Shown here: positions 16,174 through 24,567 of the stretch, in pieces
How the letters are laid out: every line of letters starts with the position of its first letter
Numbering within the stretch: position 1 is the stretch's first letter
Origin: Alphaproteobacteria bacterium
Lineage (GTDB): Bacteria; Pseudomonadota; Alphaproteobacteria; RF32; CAG-239
Direction: 5' to 3'
Length of the DNA: 64,000 nt
Assembly: GCA_900769705.1 (NCBI GenBank)
Contig: CAAGHP010000009.1
Location: 28,934 to 92,933, forward strand
The notes under the pieces: generated by a model
Database searches by the model: none
Told to the model about the DNA's origin: nothing
What the model saw: the letters and a program-made list of their open reading frames with translations, nothing else
Position numbers and translations under genes: made by a program

Positions 16174-17367
16174 TTATTTGTCCTGATTAACCAAATGCTT
16201 AGCATAAACCTTGAGCAGCTCGGTCGGAATCAGCTTTGGTTCATAGGCCTTAGCCACATCCAGCACGCACCAATCAGACTGTCCCAAACTGCCATTGCTG
16301 TAATTTTCAAAGGCTTTTTCAAGCATTCGCTGCAAAGGATAATGGAACAGCGGAGTCATGCTTAACGCATCAATACGAGGCTTAATTTTAAGCAACAAAT
16401 CACGGCTCATCGGGCTCAAAAAACCTCTGTCAAAAATGAAGTTAATCATATTGACGGAGATTCGGCCGGTCAAAGGCACAATATCATAGATAAATGCGCA
16501 AATTTCTTTGTAAATCTGCGCCTGTTCGGCCTTTTCCTGTTCGGTGTTGGCCGGCAGTGAGTTATAAATGGAAATAATCCACTCCTCTGCTCTGTGATAA
16601 TGTTTTTCGCGGCGGCATCCATCTTTTTGACGCAGCAACAGGCGAATATCCGAAACACCAAGTTTTACATGATAGCGCTGCAAAGCCTGCAAATGATTAA
16701 GCGACTGCTTGAGAAATTGTTTGTTTTCCTCAAACACTGCATCCTGCATTGCCTGTTTTGTGCACCAGCTGTCAAAGTTTGGCTGATTACCTTCTTTCAA
16801 CATCTCATAAGCGGCACGTCCGATATTGTCCACTTTTTGAACAAACTCGGTTGTTTTACTGATAAGATATTCCAAAGAACGGTTATCGCTTTGCACCACA
16901 AAAGTCTTGCGCATTTTGCTCAAGAGCTTGCTATAAGTGTTTTTGTTAAACTCATCCATTTCAATGAGCTTGTTTACAAAAACACTTGTTCGAGAATCGT
17001 AGCCATGACAATCGACATGCTTCAGAAAAGTTGCTTTCATAGCAGAATACAGACGCCGCTCAATAGAATCGACTTCCATAATCTCATCTTCAAACTCTCC
17101 AAAATGTTCACCATCATGCATACGCTCGACAGCCCAACGTCTGGCAACAGGCATAGACTTTGCAATCGCATCGCGCACCCATTTCTGCTCATCAAAGTGG
17201 GTCATTCGGTGCGCCTGGTCAAGAAGTGGATTTTTATGCAAAGCGTCATCCTTTGATGCGTCATGCACAAAATCACCATTGCCAACAAGCTCAGGAAATT
17301 TCTTTGCCGTAGCAGAGTTCTCTACGCATAAACCGTTTGATACCACATTGTTTCCAATAATTTCCAT
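16174..17367 (-). CDS. Unknown 397-residue cytosolic protein
   Basis: No family recognised. The protein has no signal peptide or membrane helix. It is helical and charged, with a His/Tyr-rich middle ('QKDGCRREKHYHRAEEW'). The start has no Shine-Dalgarno site; the leader is the AU-rich block TATTATTAATTAAATTT, a form shared with the unknown genes starting at 50720, 58900 and 59457. That shared leader and similar composition suggest one lineage-specific group, but this is inference. Confidence 0.55.
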   Translation of the reverse strand: MEIIGNNVVSNGLCVENSATAKKFPELVGNGDFVHDASKDDALHKNPLLDQAHRMTHFDEQKWVRDAIAKSMPVARRWAVERMHDGEHFGEFEDEIMEVDSIERRLYSAMKATFLKHVDCHGYDSRTSVFVNKLIEMDEFNKNTYSKLLSKMRKTFVVQSDNRSLEYLISKTTEFVQKVDNIGRAAYEMLKEGNQPNFDSWCTKQAMQDAVFEENKQFLKQSLNHLQALQRYHVKLGVSDIRLLLRQKDGCRREKHYHRAEEWIISIYNSLPANTEQEKAEQAQIYKEICAFIYDIVPLTGRISVNMINFIFDRGFLSPMSRDLLLKIKPRIDALSMTPLFHYPLQRMLEKAFENYSNGSLGQSDWCVLDVAKAYEPKLIPTELLKVYAKHLVNQDK

Positions 17368-17738
17368 AAGTTAAGATAAATTTAATTAATAATACTGTTT
17401 ACACTAAAAAATGTAGCGCTTTTTTATGCATTTGTCAAGTTTTGTACTAATAAAATAAGTTTAAAACAAAGCAGCTCATAAAAAATTTTAAGCTATTACA
17501 TTAGGCAGGAAGATTTTCTTTTTTCCGCTGATATCGGTAAAGTGCAAAAACATTATGCGGACAGCTTCCATAAATATTGCCATAATTTTTACCGGTATAG
17601 TCATTCATTGTTTGTTTCAAAACGCCGGCTATACCGGTATAATCAGAAAAAACTCACGCATAAAATACTTGGTTTTCTTGATACAAAAACAGCCGCAACT
17701 TTTAAGAGCTGAGGCTGTTTTTCGGAATTTGGAATTAA
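17368..17738. other. Non-coding gap with an inverted repeat
   Basis: The 371 bases between the unknown gene and lon are AT-rich. They hold a long-armed inverted repeat: TACCGGTATAG at 17590-17600 and CTATACCGGTA at 17629-17639, each arm containing the self-complementary ACCGGT. The lon terminator lies at 17685-17722. No gene with a credible start was found. Confidence 0.5.
17685..17722 (-). terminator. Terminator of lon
   Basis: AAAAACAGCC (17685-17694) pairs with GGCTGTTTTT (17713-17722). On the minus strand it follows the lon stop at 17739 and ends in a T run. Confidence 0.8.
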
Positions 17739-20081
17739 CTATTTATGCAAAGCGATTTTTAGGACATCTGCGACATTATCTACCGGAATAATTTTCATAC
17801 CTTTTTTAACATTATCCGGAATTTCCGACAAATCTTTTTCATTTTCTTTTGGAATAATTACGGTTTTAATACCGCCGCGCAGCGCCGCCAAAAGCTTTTC
17901 TTTTAAACCGCCGATTGGCAGCACACGTCCCTGCAGGGTAATTTCTCCCGTCATTGCCACATCTTTTCTTACCGGAGTTTTAGTAAATACCGAAACTAAA
18001 GTCGTATACATGGCAATACCGGCCGACGGTCCGTCTTTTGGCGTTGCTCCTTCCGGCACATGGACGTGCACATCAGTTTTTTCAAAAATTTCCGGATTTA
18101 TGCCTAAATCTTTGGAATGAGCGCGTACCACCGAATATGCGGTTTCAATTGACTCTTTCATTACATCGCCAAGCTTGCCGGTTTGCGTCACTTTGCCTTT
18201 TCCCGGCATATCCACGGCTTCAATAAACAATATATCGCCGCCGACTTCCGTCCAAGCCAAACCTGTTGTCACGCCAATATGATCCTGTTTTTCAGCTTCG
18301 CCGTAACTAAAGCGTTTCACACCAAGATATTTTTCCAGATTTTCCGGAGTAACCTCTATTTTTATGCACTTACCTTTTTGCAACAAAATCTCTTTAGTGG
18401 CCTTACGAGCAATTGTTGAAAGCTCTCGTTCCAAATTACGAACTCCGGCTTCACGCGTATAATAGCGGATTATATCTCGGATAGCGTCATCGCTGACAAC
18501 CAATTCCGAACATTTTACCGCATTTTCATCAAACACTTTTTTTAGTAAATGACGTTTAGCGATTTCTATTTTTTCATCTTCCGTATAGCCGGAAAGCTGA
18601 ATAATTTCCATTCTATCCAAAAGCGGACGAGGCATATCCAAAGAATTGGCCGTTGTTACAAACATCACATCGGACAAGTCATAATCTACTTCCAAATAGT
18701 GATCGTTAAAAGTCGAATTCTGTTCCGGATCCAAAACTTCAAGCAAAGCGGAGCTTGGATCTCCGCGCCAATCATTGCCTAATTTATCGATTTCATCAAG
18801 CAAAAACAGCGGATTAGAAGTTCCGGCTTTTTTCATGGATTGAACGATTTTTCCCGGCATTGCCCCAACATACGTACGGCGATGCCCGCGGATTTCCGCT
18901 TCATCGCGCATTCCGCCCAAAGAAGCACGCACAAAGTTACGGTTTGTGGCGCGGGCAATGGATTTTCCAAGCGAAGTTTTACCAACACCCGGAGGGCCCA
19001 CCAAACATAAAATCGGGGCTTTCATACTGCTGGAACGCGATTGCACGGCCAAATATTCTACAATACGCTCTTTGACTTTTTCCAAACCATAATGGTCTTC
19101 TTCCAAAACTTCAATAGCTTTTGACAAATCTTTGTTTAATTTTGTTTTTTTATTCCAAGGAATATCTAACAACCAATCCAGATAGTTGCGGATAATTGCA
19201 CTTTCCGGTGAGCTATTGCCCATATTTTTCAGCTTTTTCAATTCAGCCAAAGCCTTTTCGCGAGCTTCTTTAGTAAATTTGGTAGCATTGATGCGTTTCA
19301 GATAGTTGCCAAACTCATCGCCGTCTTCGCCGTCATTAAGCTCTTTTTGAATAGCTTTGATTTGCTCGTTCAAATAGTATTCTTTCTGGCTTTTTTCCAT
19401 TTGTTTTTTAACACGGTTTTTGATGCGGTCTTCAACTTCCATAACCATCATTTCCGTATCTATCAGCTGCAGCAATTTATTCAGCCGTTCTTTCAAATTT
19501 TCTGCTTCCAGCAAAAACTGTTTATCTTCGGTTTTCAGAGCTAAATGAGAGGCAACCGTATCGGCCAGCTTATCATACTCTTCAATTTGCTTAACCGACT
19601 GCACAACATCAAGTGGAATTTTCTTATTAAGTTTTACATATTCTTCAAACTGGCTTACAACCGCCCTCGCCCAAGATTTCAGTTCATTATCATCTTCTTT
19701 TTCCGGCGGATAAGCTGTGATTTTGGCTGAAAAATAAGTTCCTTCGTTTTGAAAACTTTTAATTTTTATACGTTCCAAACCTTCTACCAAAATTTTTATC
19801 GTTCCGTCTGGCAGTTTTAACATTTGCAATATATTGCCTCTGGTGCCGACTTTGTATAAATCTTCGGCTTCCGGCACTTCAACATCTGCTTTTTTTTGCA
19901 TTACCAACACAATATCAGAGCCCTTATCATTGGCCTTTTGCACAGCTTCAATCGACTTTTCGCGACCGACAAATATAGGCACAATCATTTTCGGATACAC
20001 CACTACATCGCGCAGCGGCAGTACCGGCAGCATATTATCAATTTTTTCTTTCAACTCGTTTTGTTCTTTATTTTTTTGCAT
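17739..20081 (-). CDS. lon: ATP-dependent Lon protease
   Basis: A protein of about 780 residues with an N-terminal LON substrate domain ('LPVLPLRDVVVYPKMIVPIF'), a helical region, an AAA+ module with Walker A 'GPPGVGKTSLG' and Walker B 'LFLLDEIDK', and a C-terminal protease domain with the catalytic Ser in 'DGPSAGIAMYTT' and a downstream Lys in 'GGLKEKLLAA'. It degrades misfolded and regulatory proteins. The start at 20081 has GGAG ten bases upstream; the frame is open to 20156 without a better site. No heat-shock promoter was identified. Confidence 0.97.
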   Translation of the reverse strand: MQKNKEQNELKEKIDNMLPVLPLRDVVVYPKMIVPIFVGREKSIEAVQKANDKGSDIVLVMQKKADVEVPEAEDLYKVGTRGNILQMLKLPDGTIKILVEGLERIKIKSFQNEGTYFSAKITAYPPEKEDDNELKSWARAVVSQFEEYVKLNKKIPLDVVQSVKQIEEYDKLADTVASHLALKTEDKQFLLEAENLKERLNKLLQLIDTEMMVMEVEDRIKNRVKKQMEKSQKEYYLNEQIKAIQKELNDGEDGDEFGNYLKRINATKFTKEAREKALAELKKLKNMGNSSPESAIIRNYLDWLLDIPWNKKTKLNKDLSKAIEVLEEDHYGLEKVKERIVEYLAVQSRSSSMKAPILCLVGPPGVGKTSLGKSIARATNRNFVRASLGGMRDEAEIRGHRRTYVGAMPGKIVQSMKKAGTSNPLFLLDEIDKLGNDWRGDPSSALLEVLDPEQNSTFNDHYLEVDYDLSDVMFVTTANSLDMPRPLLDRMEIIQLSGYTEDEKIEIAKRHLLKKVFDENAVKCSELVVSDDAIRDIIRYYTREAGVRNLERELSTIARKATKEILLQKGKCIKIEVTPENLEKYLGVKRFSYGEAEKQDHIGVTTGLAWTEVGGDILFIEAVDMPGKGKVTQTGKLGDVMKESIETAYSVVRAHSKDLGINPEIFEKTDVHVHVPEGATPKDGPSAGIAMYTTLVSVFTKTPVRKDVAMTGEITLQGRVLPIGGLKEKLLAALRGGIKTVIIPKENEKDLSEIPDNVKKGMKIIPVDNVADVLKIALHK

Positions 20082-20173
20082 GTCAGCTATACTCCGTCCA
20101 ATACATCTTTTTATTATATAGGGTTGCTTTTTGTTTTCGACAATAGCACAAAGCAAATTTTCCCCACTTTAGT

Positions 20174-20446
20174 TTATGTCAGGGCTATAATTTTTATATT
20201 ATCTAACAAATATTTTTCAATGCCGTCATCCATCATTTTGAAAAGAAACTTACTTTCTTTGCGGCTGATTTTATATCCTATTTCAGCGGCAACTGCTTGA
20301 ATATCGCTATTATTTATATATTCAGCATAGGCCAGCAGCAAATTTGTGTTTGCCGAAAGATAGAGGCCTTTCGAAGCTTCCGGATGATTTTGGGCAAAAT
20401 TCAAAAAAATTTCATCTGCTATATTTTTTAGTTTTTTTAAATTCAT
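20174..20446 (-). CDS. Small unknown protein behind a palindromic operator
   Basis: A 90-residue, mostly helical protein with 'EYINNSDIQAVAAEIGYKIS', which has a vague helix-turn-helix rhythm, and no signal peptide. I do not recognise a family. AGGTG precedes the ATG. Its promoter holds a clear inverted repeat (see 20450-20490), so expression is tightly controlled, perhaps by its own product. Another possibility is a small antitoxin-like or regulatory protein. Confidence 0.5.
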   Translation of the reverse strand: MNLKKLKNIADEIFLNFAQNHPEASKGLYLSANTNLLLAYAEYINNSDIQAVAAEIGYKISRKESKFLFKMMDDGIEKYLLDNIKIIALT

Positions 20447-20449
20447 ATT

Positions 20450-20493
20450 ACACCTGTACAAAACATATAAATCTTATTTTATACAGGTGTCAA
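20450..20493 (-). promoter_or_regulatory. Promoter with a two-arm inverted-repeat operator
   Basis: On the minus strand a -35 TTGACA lies at about 20488-20493, with an AT-rich -10 (TTATAT or TATATG) 17-18 bases further on. ACACCTGTA and TACAGGTGT are perfect reverse complements at 20450-20458 and 20482-20490. One arm overlaps the -35; the other overlaps the ribosome binding site of the small gene. Arm centres lie 32 bases apart, about three helical turns, which suits a dimeric or looping repressor. Confidence 0.65.
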
Positions 20494-20514
20494 TAATTTT
20501 TTTCTTATTTTATA

Positions 20515-21429
20515 TTATTTTTTGCTTTTTAGCTCATTTTTTTCTAATTCATTTTGAAGATACTTATTGATTTTTTCGTTGGCATCAACGGCAGAGCGTG
20601 TCAAAAGCTTTTGCATCAGACTATCGGCAACCTGCTGTTCATCTTTATCCGCGGCAAACAAAATAAAATGCGTTTGCTCATGCTGAATTGGCAAAAAATC
20701 ATTGTAATGTGGCGATAAAACCTGCAATTCCACCACCATCTGCATTTTATGATTTGTATTATCAATCTTGTCGACAACCGCTTTTTTCAAAGCAGGCACA
20801 ACCACAAAATCGGCTAAATCAATATTATCGGTCACAAAAAAATAGTCGCTGTGTGAAAACTGCTCTTTCAGCATATCAGTATAATGATTGGTATCCGTTC
20901 CATCCCAAAATGACATATTTTTAATGTACAGAAGTTTTTTCTCATTCAAATTTTTCGGTTTGAAAGCAGTCGCATTTTTAACCTCTTCAGCCACTTCCTC
21001 GGCCATTTTAACTTCTGCTTCCGGATTGATACGAGCCGGCTCAGCCGCTTCATTATGCTCTTTAATCAAGGCTTTCAGCTCATCAGTATTTATCTCCAAA
21101 TTGCCGGTTACATTAACACATACCCGATTTGGCTCGGAAACGGTAATTTTATGCTCTACATTTTGCAGATATTCATCAATCAGCCGATAAGCAATAATAT
21201 CTACCACAGACGGCAACAAATTCGTACCGTTTTTCTGAATAATACCGGAAGATTTAACTGCAATCAAACTGGCTTTATCAACAGCGCGGTATTCCATGGT
21301 TTTAGCATCAAATCCCTGCTGTTTTTCGTCACAAGCGCTGGCTTCGACAGTCAATGAATTTTCCTGAGCCGGAACATTTTTTGCAAAACAAAGCAGCAGC
21401 AAGACAAAAGTAAGAACTTTACTGCTCAT
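20515..21429 (-). CDS. Periplasmic protein paired with a lipoprotein, possibly LpoB-like
   Basis: A 304-residue protein with a signal peptide ending near 'NVPAQ'. The C-terminal half ('LKEQFSHSDYFFVTDNIDLADFVVVPALKKAV' in two parts, then 'MQMVVELQVLSPHY') has the alternation seen in CsgG/LpoB-like folds, in which a minimal beta sheet is built from regulator-lipoprotein elements. This is an inference from pattern. It starts three bases after the stop of the lipoprotein gene at 21433, so the two form an operon and probably act together in the envelope. Confidence 0.55.
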   Translation of the reverse strand: MSSKVLTFVLLLLCFAKNVPAQENSLTVEASACDEKQQGFDAKTMEYRAVDKASLIAVKSSGIIQKNGTNLLPSVVDIIAYRLIDEYLQNVEHKITVSEPNRVCVNVTGNLEINTDELKALIKEHNEAAEPARINPEAEVKMAEEVAEEVKNATAFKPKNLNEKKLLYIKNMSFWDGTDTNHYTDMLKEQFSHSDYFFVTDNIDLADFVVVPALKKAVVDKIDNTNHKMQMVVELQVLSPHYNDFLPIQHEQTHFILFAADKDEQQVADSLMQKLLTRSAVDANEKINKYLQNELEKNELKSKK

Positions 21430-21432
21430 TTT

Positions 21433-22080
21433 TTACCACCAACTACGGTCGCCGTCAGCCTGATGCACAACTTCAGTCCACTCGCCTATTTTTATGCCAT
21501 CAGTGCTTTTCAGCTCTATTGTATACTTGACAGCCGGAACTTGTTTAGTAGGTGTATCAAACCAATCGACTTGAGAATTTAATAAATAATCGGCTTTTTG
21601 AGGAGTGCGAGCTAAAATAATGCTGCTTACATTATCCAGCCTTTTCTTTATAGCCTGCACGCCTTTTTCCATGCCCTTAGGCAAATCCTGCGCTGTATAT
21701 TCCGTGTCAGACACAAAAATTTTGACCGGCTTATCTTCAAACACAGCTTTAGTATCGTTTAACATAGAATTAACCGTGCGGTTAGCCGATATAACGTATA
21801 TTTCCGGCAATTCAGGAATAATAGTTTGGGTTTGTTCTTCAGATTGCAGCGTATCACACGGGCAGCAGCGGCGTTTTTTCACCGTAGAAACAACTTCGGT
21901 AACCCGAGGTTTCAAAACCAGTGGTTCGGGCATAGCAGACGGACAGTTATTCTGCATGCACGAATATGAACACGGCACGCCGACATTTTCTGTTTCAACA
22001 TAAACAATTTGTTCCTCGGTATTTGCCGATGCACATCCGGCCACAGCAAACATAATGCTCACCACAACTGCTTTTTTCAT
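21433..22080 (-). CDS. Cys-rich lipoprotein, possibly LpoB-like
   Basis: A 215-residue protein with lipobox 'AVAGC' (about residues 12-16). A Cys-rich N-terminal region ('VPCSYSCMQNNC', 'RRCCPC') could form disulphides in the periplasm. The C-terminal domain, 'KADYLLNSQVDWFDTP' and 'KYTIELKSTDGIKIGEWTEVV', is like the 'sedation-to-activity' end of LpoB, a PBP activator ('..GSISSI..', '..LVDIETGEIVW..'); resemblance only. GGGAG precedes the ATG. First gene of a two-gene operon. Confidence 0.55.
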   Translation of the reverse strand: MKKAVVVSIMFAVAGCASANTEEQIVYVETENVGVPCSYSCMQNNCPSAMPEPLVLKPRVTEVVSTVKKRRCCPCDTLQSEEQTQTIIPELPEIYVISANRTVNSMLNDTKAVFEDKPVKIFVSDTEYTAQDLPKGMEKGVQAIKKRLDNVSSIILARTPQKADYLLNSQVDWFDTPTKQVPAVKYTIELKSTDGIKIGEWTEVVHQADGDRSWW

Positions 22081-22215
22081 TTTAAAATTCTCCCGTTTAC
22101 ACTTAGTTTTTATTGTTACACGCTACTTTTTAAAAATACCTTAATATCCGCAAAAATTTGCTTGAAAAAATCTGTTTTCAACCTATTCTGAAATATATTT
22201 CAAAGGAGACGTTTT

Positions 22216-22653
22216 ATGCTCATCACATTTTTGGCTATCATAACTCCGTTTTTGGTGTTTATACAGCCGCTGCAGCGCAACCGTTTTTTTATATTGTACT
22301 TTGCATTGATGATGCTGTCAGCATACATAACCGAAAATCACTATTTTAGGGTTATAATGTTTTCGCACAAGGCATTTTTAGTGTTTATTGTTTATCACTT
22401 AGCTTGTATAAATCTGGCCACTTTTATTGCCTACGGTGCTGATAAAAGGGCTGCTGAGCGCGGCGATTGGCGCGTACCGGAAATACAGCTGCATGTCTTA
22501 GAGTTTTTAGGCGGCTGGCCCGGAGCTTTTATTGCCCAAAAATTTTTTCATCACAAAACAAAAAAACGCAGCTTCCAAGCTATGTTTTGGCTAATGCTTG
22601 TCTTAGAGACTGCTGCGGTTTATATTATTTTAAAATATTTGAAATTGATTTAA
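22216..22653 (+). CDS. DUF1294 membrane protein
   Basis: A 145-residue protein with four hydrophobic segments. The DUF1294 signature is clear: 'AYGADKRAAERGDWRVPE' then 'LEFLGGWPGAFIAQKFFHHK' in which the D-K-R and G-G-W-P-G-A residues are conserved. The biochemical role of the family is not established. AAAGGAG lies before the ATG. The next gene begins 12 bases after its stop, so the two are co-transcribed. Confidence 0.88.
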   Translation: MLITFLAIITPFLVFIQPLQRNRFFILYFALMMLSAYITENHYFRVIMFSHKAFLVFIVYHLACINLATFIAYGADKRAAERGDWRVPEIQLHVLEFLGGWPGAFIAQKFFHHKTKKRSFQAMFWLMLVLETAAVYIILKYLKLI

Positions 22654-22665
22654 GGAGATTTTGTT

Positions 22666-24150
22666 ATGCGATATACCTTAGCTTTACTTTTAGCCGGAAC
22701 AATTCTGAGCGGCGGCTCAATTTTTGCCACGCCGTCAGCGGCCGAACCAATTTTACTCAAAAACAGCAATAATAAGCTTACTTTAAGCATTTATAATCAA
22801 GATTTGGCGCTGGTTAAAGACACCAGAACCGCAGATTTGAAAGCAGGCACCGCCGAAGTTGTGTTTGACGGCGTGGCTCAACAGATTCAGCCGGAAACCG
22901 CGATGCTTTACGGTCAGGATTTGAAAGTATTGGAACAAAACTACAGCTACAATGTTATTACCTACGAAAATCTGGTAAATCAGTCGGTCGGGCAAGAAGT
23001 TACAACCGTACGGCAAAATCCGCAAAACGGAGAAAATATATTCGAAAAAGCGGTTTTAATAGGTTCAACCTACGGTCAGCCCGTACTCAAATTTCCATAT
23101 GGTATTGAAACTAATTTCAGCGGCCGTATCGTTTTTGATAAAATTCCATCAGGAATCAGCGATAAACCGACTTTAACCGCCAAAATTAACAATAAAAAAG
23201 CCGGCAACAAAAATCTGTTTTTAGCATATTTGACCGGCGGACTGAGCTGGAAAACCGACTATGTTGCCACAATTACAGACAAAAACAAACTGGATTTGAC
23301 CGGCTGGGTTACAATTAACAATAATTCCGGCGTGGACTATGACAATGCCAAAATTCAACTGATTGCCGGCGATGTCAATATTGTACGGCAAAACATGCAG
23401 CCGCGTCTGATGATGGCAAAAATGAATATGATCAGCATGGATGCAGGCAGCAGCGAATCAGCGGCACTGGGGGCAGTGGCTCCGGAACAGATAAGCAACT
23501 ATGAACTCTATACCCTGCCGGCTATTACCAGTATTAAAGACAAACAAACAAAACAAGTCGGACTGATTGAAAAATCAGGCGTTAAATATGTGAAAGAGCT
23601 TAATTTCAATTCGCCGTTTTATTTCGGCAGCTCGTATGAATTTGAAAAAAAGCACCCAAGCATCACATATATTTTGGAAAACACCAAAAATGCCAACTTA
23701 GGCTTATCGCTGCCGTCAGGAACAATGCGTTTTTATGAAAATGACAAAAACGGCAATCTTCAGTTTATTGGCTCGGCCGGTATCGGCAACACCGCCAAAG
23801 AAGAAACTTTGCGTCTGATTTTGGGCAATGCCTTTAATTTGACGCTGAAAGGTAAAGTCAGTAAAGTTTCGGAAAAAGAATTGGAGCGCAAACAAAAAAA
23901 TCAGTGCTACAATATCAAGCTGCTGAAAACATACACCGCCGAAACGACCATAAGCAACGCAGATACGGAAATAAACAGCGTGATTATCAGCCAAAACTTT
24001 CCGGATAACTATAAAATAGTGAAAGAAAGCGCAAAAGGCAACGCAAAAAACGCTCAAATCAGACAATGGACAGTTAATGTGCCGGCAAACGGCAAAACCG
24101 TGCTGTCATATACGGTTGAAATTCCACAGGATACTCGTATCTGCAATTAA
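22666..24150 (+). CDS. Exported DUF4139 domain protein
   Basis: A 494-residue protein with a signal peptide ending near 'SAAEP'. The body matches the DUF4139 family: an N-terminal 'SIYNQDLALVKDTR' beta domain, central 'YLTGGLSWKTDYVATI' and 'GWVTINNNSGVDYDNAKIQLIAGD', and a C-terminal immunoglobulin-like part ending 'KTVLSYTVEI'. It is probably periplasmic or surface-exposed. The function of the family is unknown. AAGGAGA precedes the ATG. Confidence 0.85.
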   Translation: MRYTLALLLAGTILSGGSIFATPSAAEPILLKNSNNKLTLSIYNQDLALVKDTRTADLKAGTAEVVFDGVAQQIQPETAMLYGQDLKVLEQNYSYNVITYENLVNQSVGQEVTTVRQNPQNGENIFEKAVLIGSTYGQPVLKFPYGIETNFSGRIVFDKIPSGISDKPTLTAKINNKKAGNKNLFLAYLTGGLSWKTDYVATITDKNKLDLTGWVTINNNSGVDYDNAKIQLIAGDVNIVRQNMQPRLMMAKMNMISMDAGSSESAALGAVAPEQISNYELYTLPAITSIKDKQTKQVGLIEKSGVKYVKELNFNSPFYFGSSYEFEKKHPSITYILENTKNANLGLSLPSGTMRFYENDKNGNLQFIGSAGIGNTAKEETLRLILGNAFNLTLKGKVSKVSEKELERKQKNQCYNIKLLKTYTAETTISNADTEINSVIISQNFPDNYKIVKESAKGNAKNAQIRQWTVNVPANGKTVLSYTVEIPQDTRICN

Positions 24151-24200
24151 GGCTGATAAATTTCAGCTTCTATACCGTTGCCAATAAAGCAATCAAACCG

Positions 24201-24222
24201 CCTCGCCCAGCCTTGGGCGAGG
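24201..24222. other. GC-rich hairpin downstream of the DUF4139 gene
   Basis: CCTCGCCCA (24201-24209) pairs perfectly with TGGGCGAGG (24214-24222) around a four-base loop. No T run follows closely, so it is more likely a 3'-end stabiliser than a classical terminator. Confidence 0.5.
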
Positions 24223-24303
24223 TATAATTTAAACATATATTTTTGCCGTTTTACAATAGGTTTTATACAAAATAAACAATTTACCGATAAAACACAAAAA
24301 GAC

Positions 24304-24332
24304 TTTACAAGCCTTTTGTTTACAGATATTAT
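24304..24332 (+). promoter_or_regulatory. Sigma-70 type promoter of the prepilin leader RNA
   Basis: TTTACA (24304-24309) and TATTAT (24327-24332) are 17 bases apart, close to consensus. Transcription would begin near 24339 and give a leader of about 230 bases before the prepilin ATG. Confidence 0.65.
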
Positions 24333-24338
24333 AAACAT

Positions 24339-24550
24339 GAAAATGCAATAGCATTTTTAGGGCGTAGCAACCCTTTTATCATCAGTCGTTAAAGCATAAA
24401 CGACTTAAATTTTATATGCCGATTTTCGCTTAGAGCGGATGTCGGCTGAATAAGGCTATGCGCTGAATAAGCCGAGCCGTTTGATGATATACGGTTTGCT
24501 AACATCCGCCCGCTTTTGAATAGCGGGTTTTGTTTTACATACAACAAATT
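24339..24550 (+). ncRNA. Structured leader RNA of the prepilin gene
   Basis: The leader can form a multi-branch fold. Outer stem: TATCATCA (about 24378) with TGATGATA (about 24483). Within it are hairpins AGTCGTT/AACGACT, GCCGA/TCGGC with an inner CGCT/AGCG, and GGCT/AGCC. It ends in a terminator-like hairpin CCCGCT/AGCGGG plus TTTTGTTTT, about 30 bases before the ATG. GCGGATGT in the third stem can alternatively pair with ACATCCGC next to the terminator. That is the usual architecture of an attenuator or riboswitch, but the ligand or signal is unknown and I do not recognise the class. Confidence 0.55.
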
Positions 24551-24567
24551 AAACGGAGGTTAGAAAT

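Noticed and set aside
16594..17256. A 220-codon open frame on the + strand inside the unknown gene at 16174
   Set aside because: It has no ribosome site and an odd, Cys/His/Phe-rich composition. The minus-strand frame covers the whole region with normal codon use.
24201..24222. GC-rich hairpin read as a terminator of DUF4139
   Set aside because: There is no T run on either strand close to the stem, so it is listed only as a hairpin.
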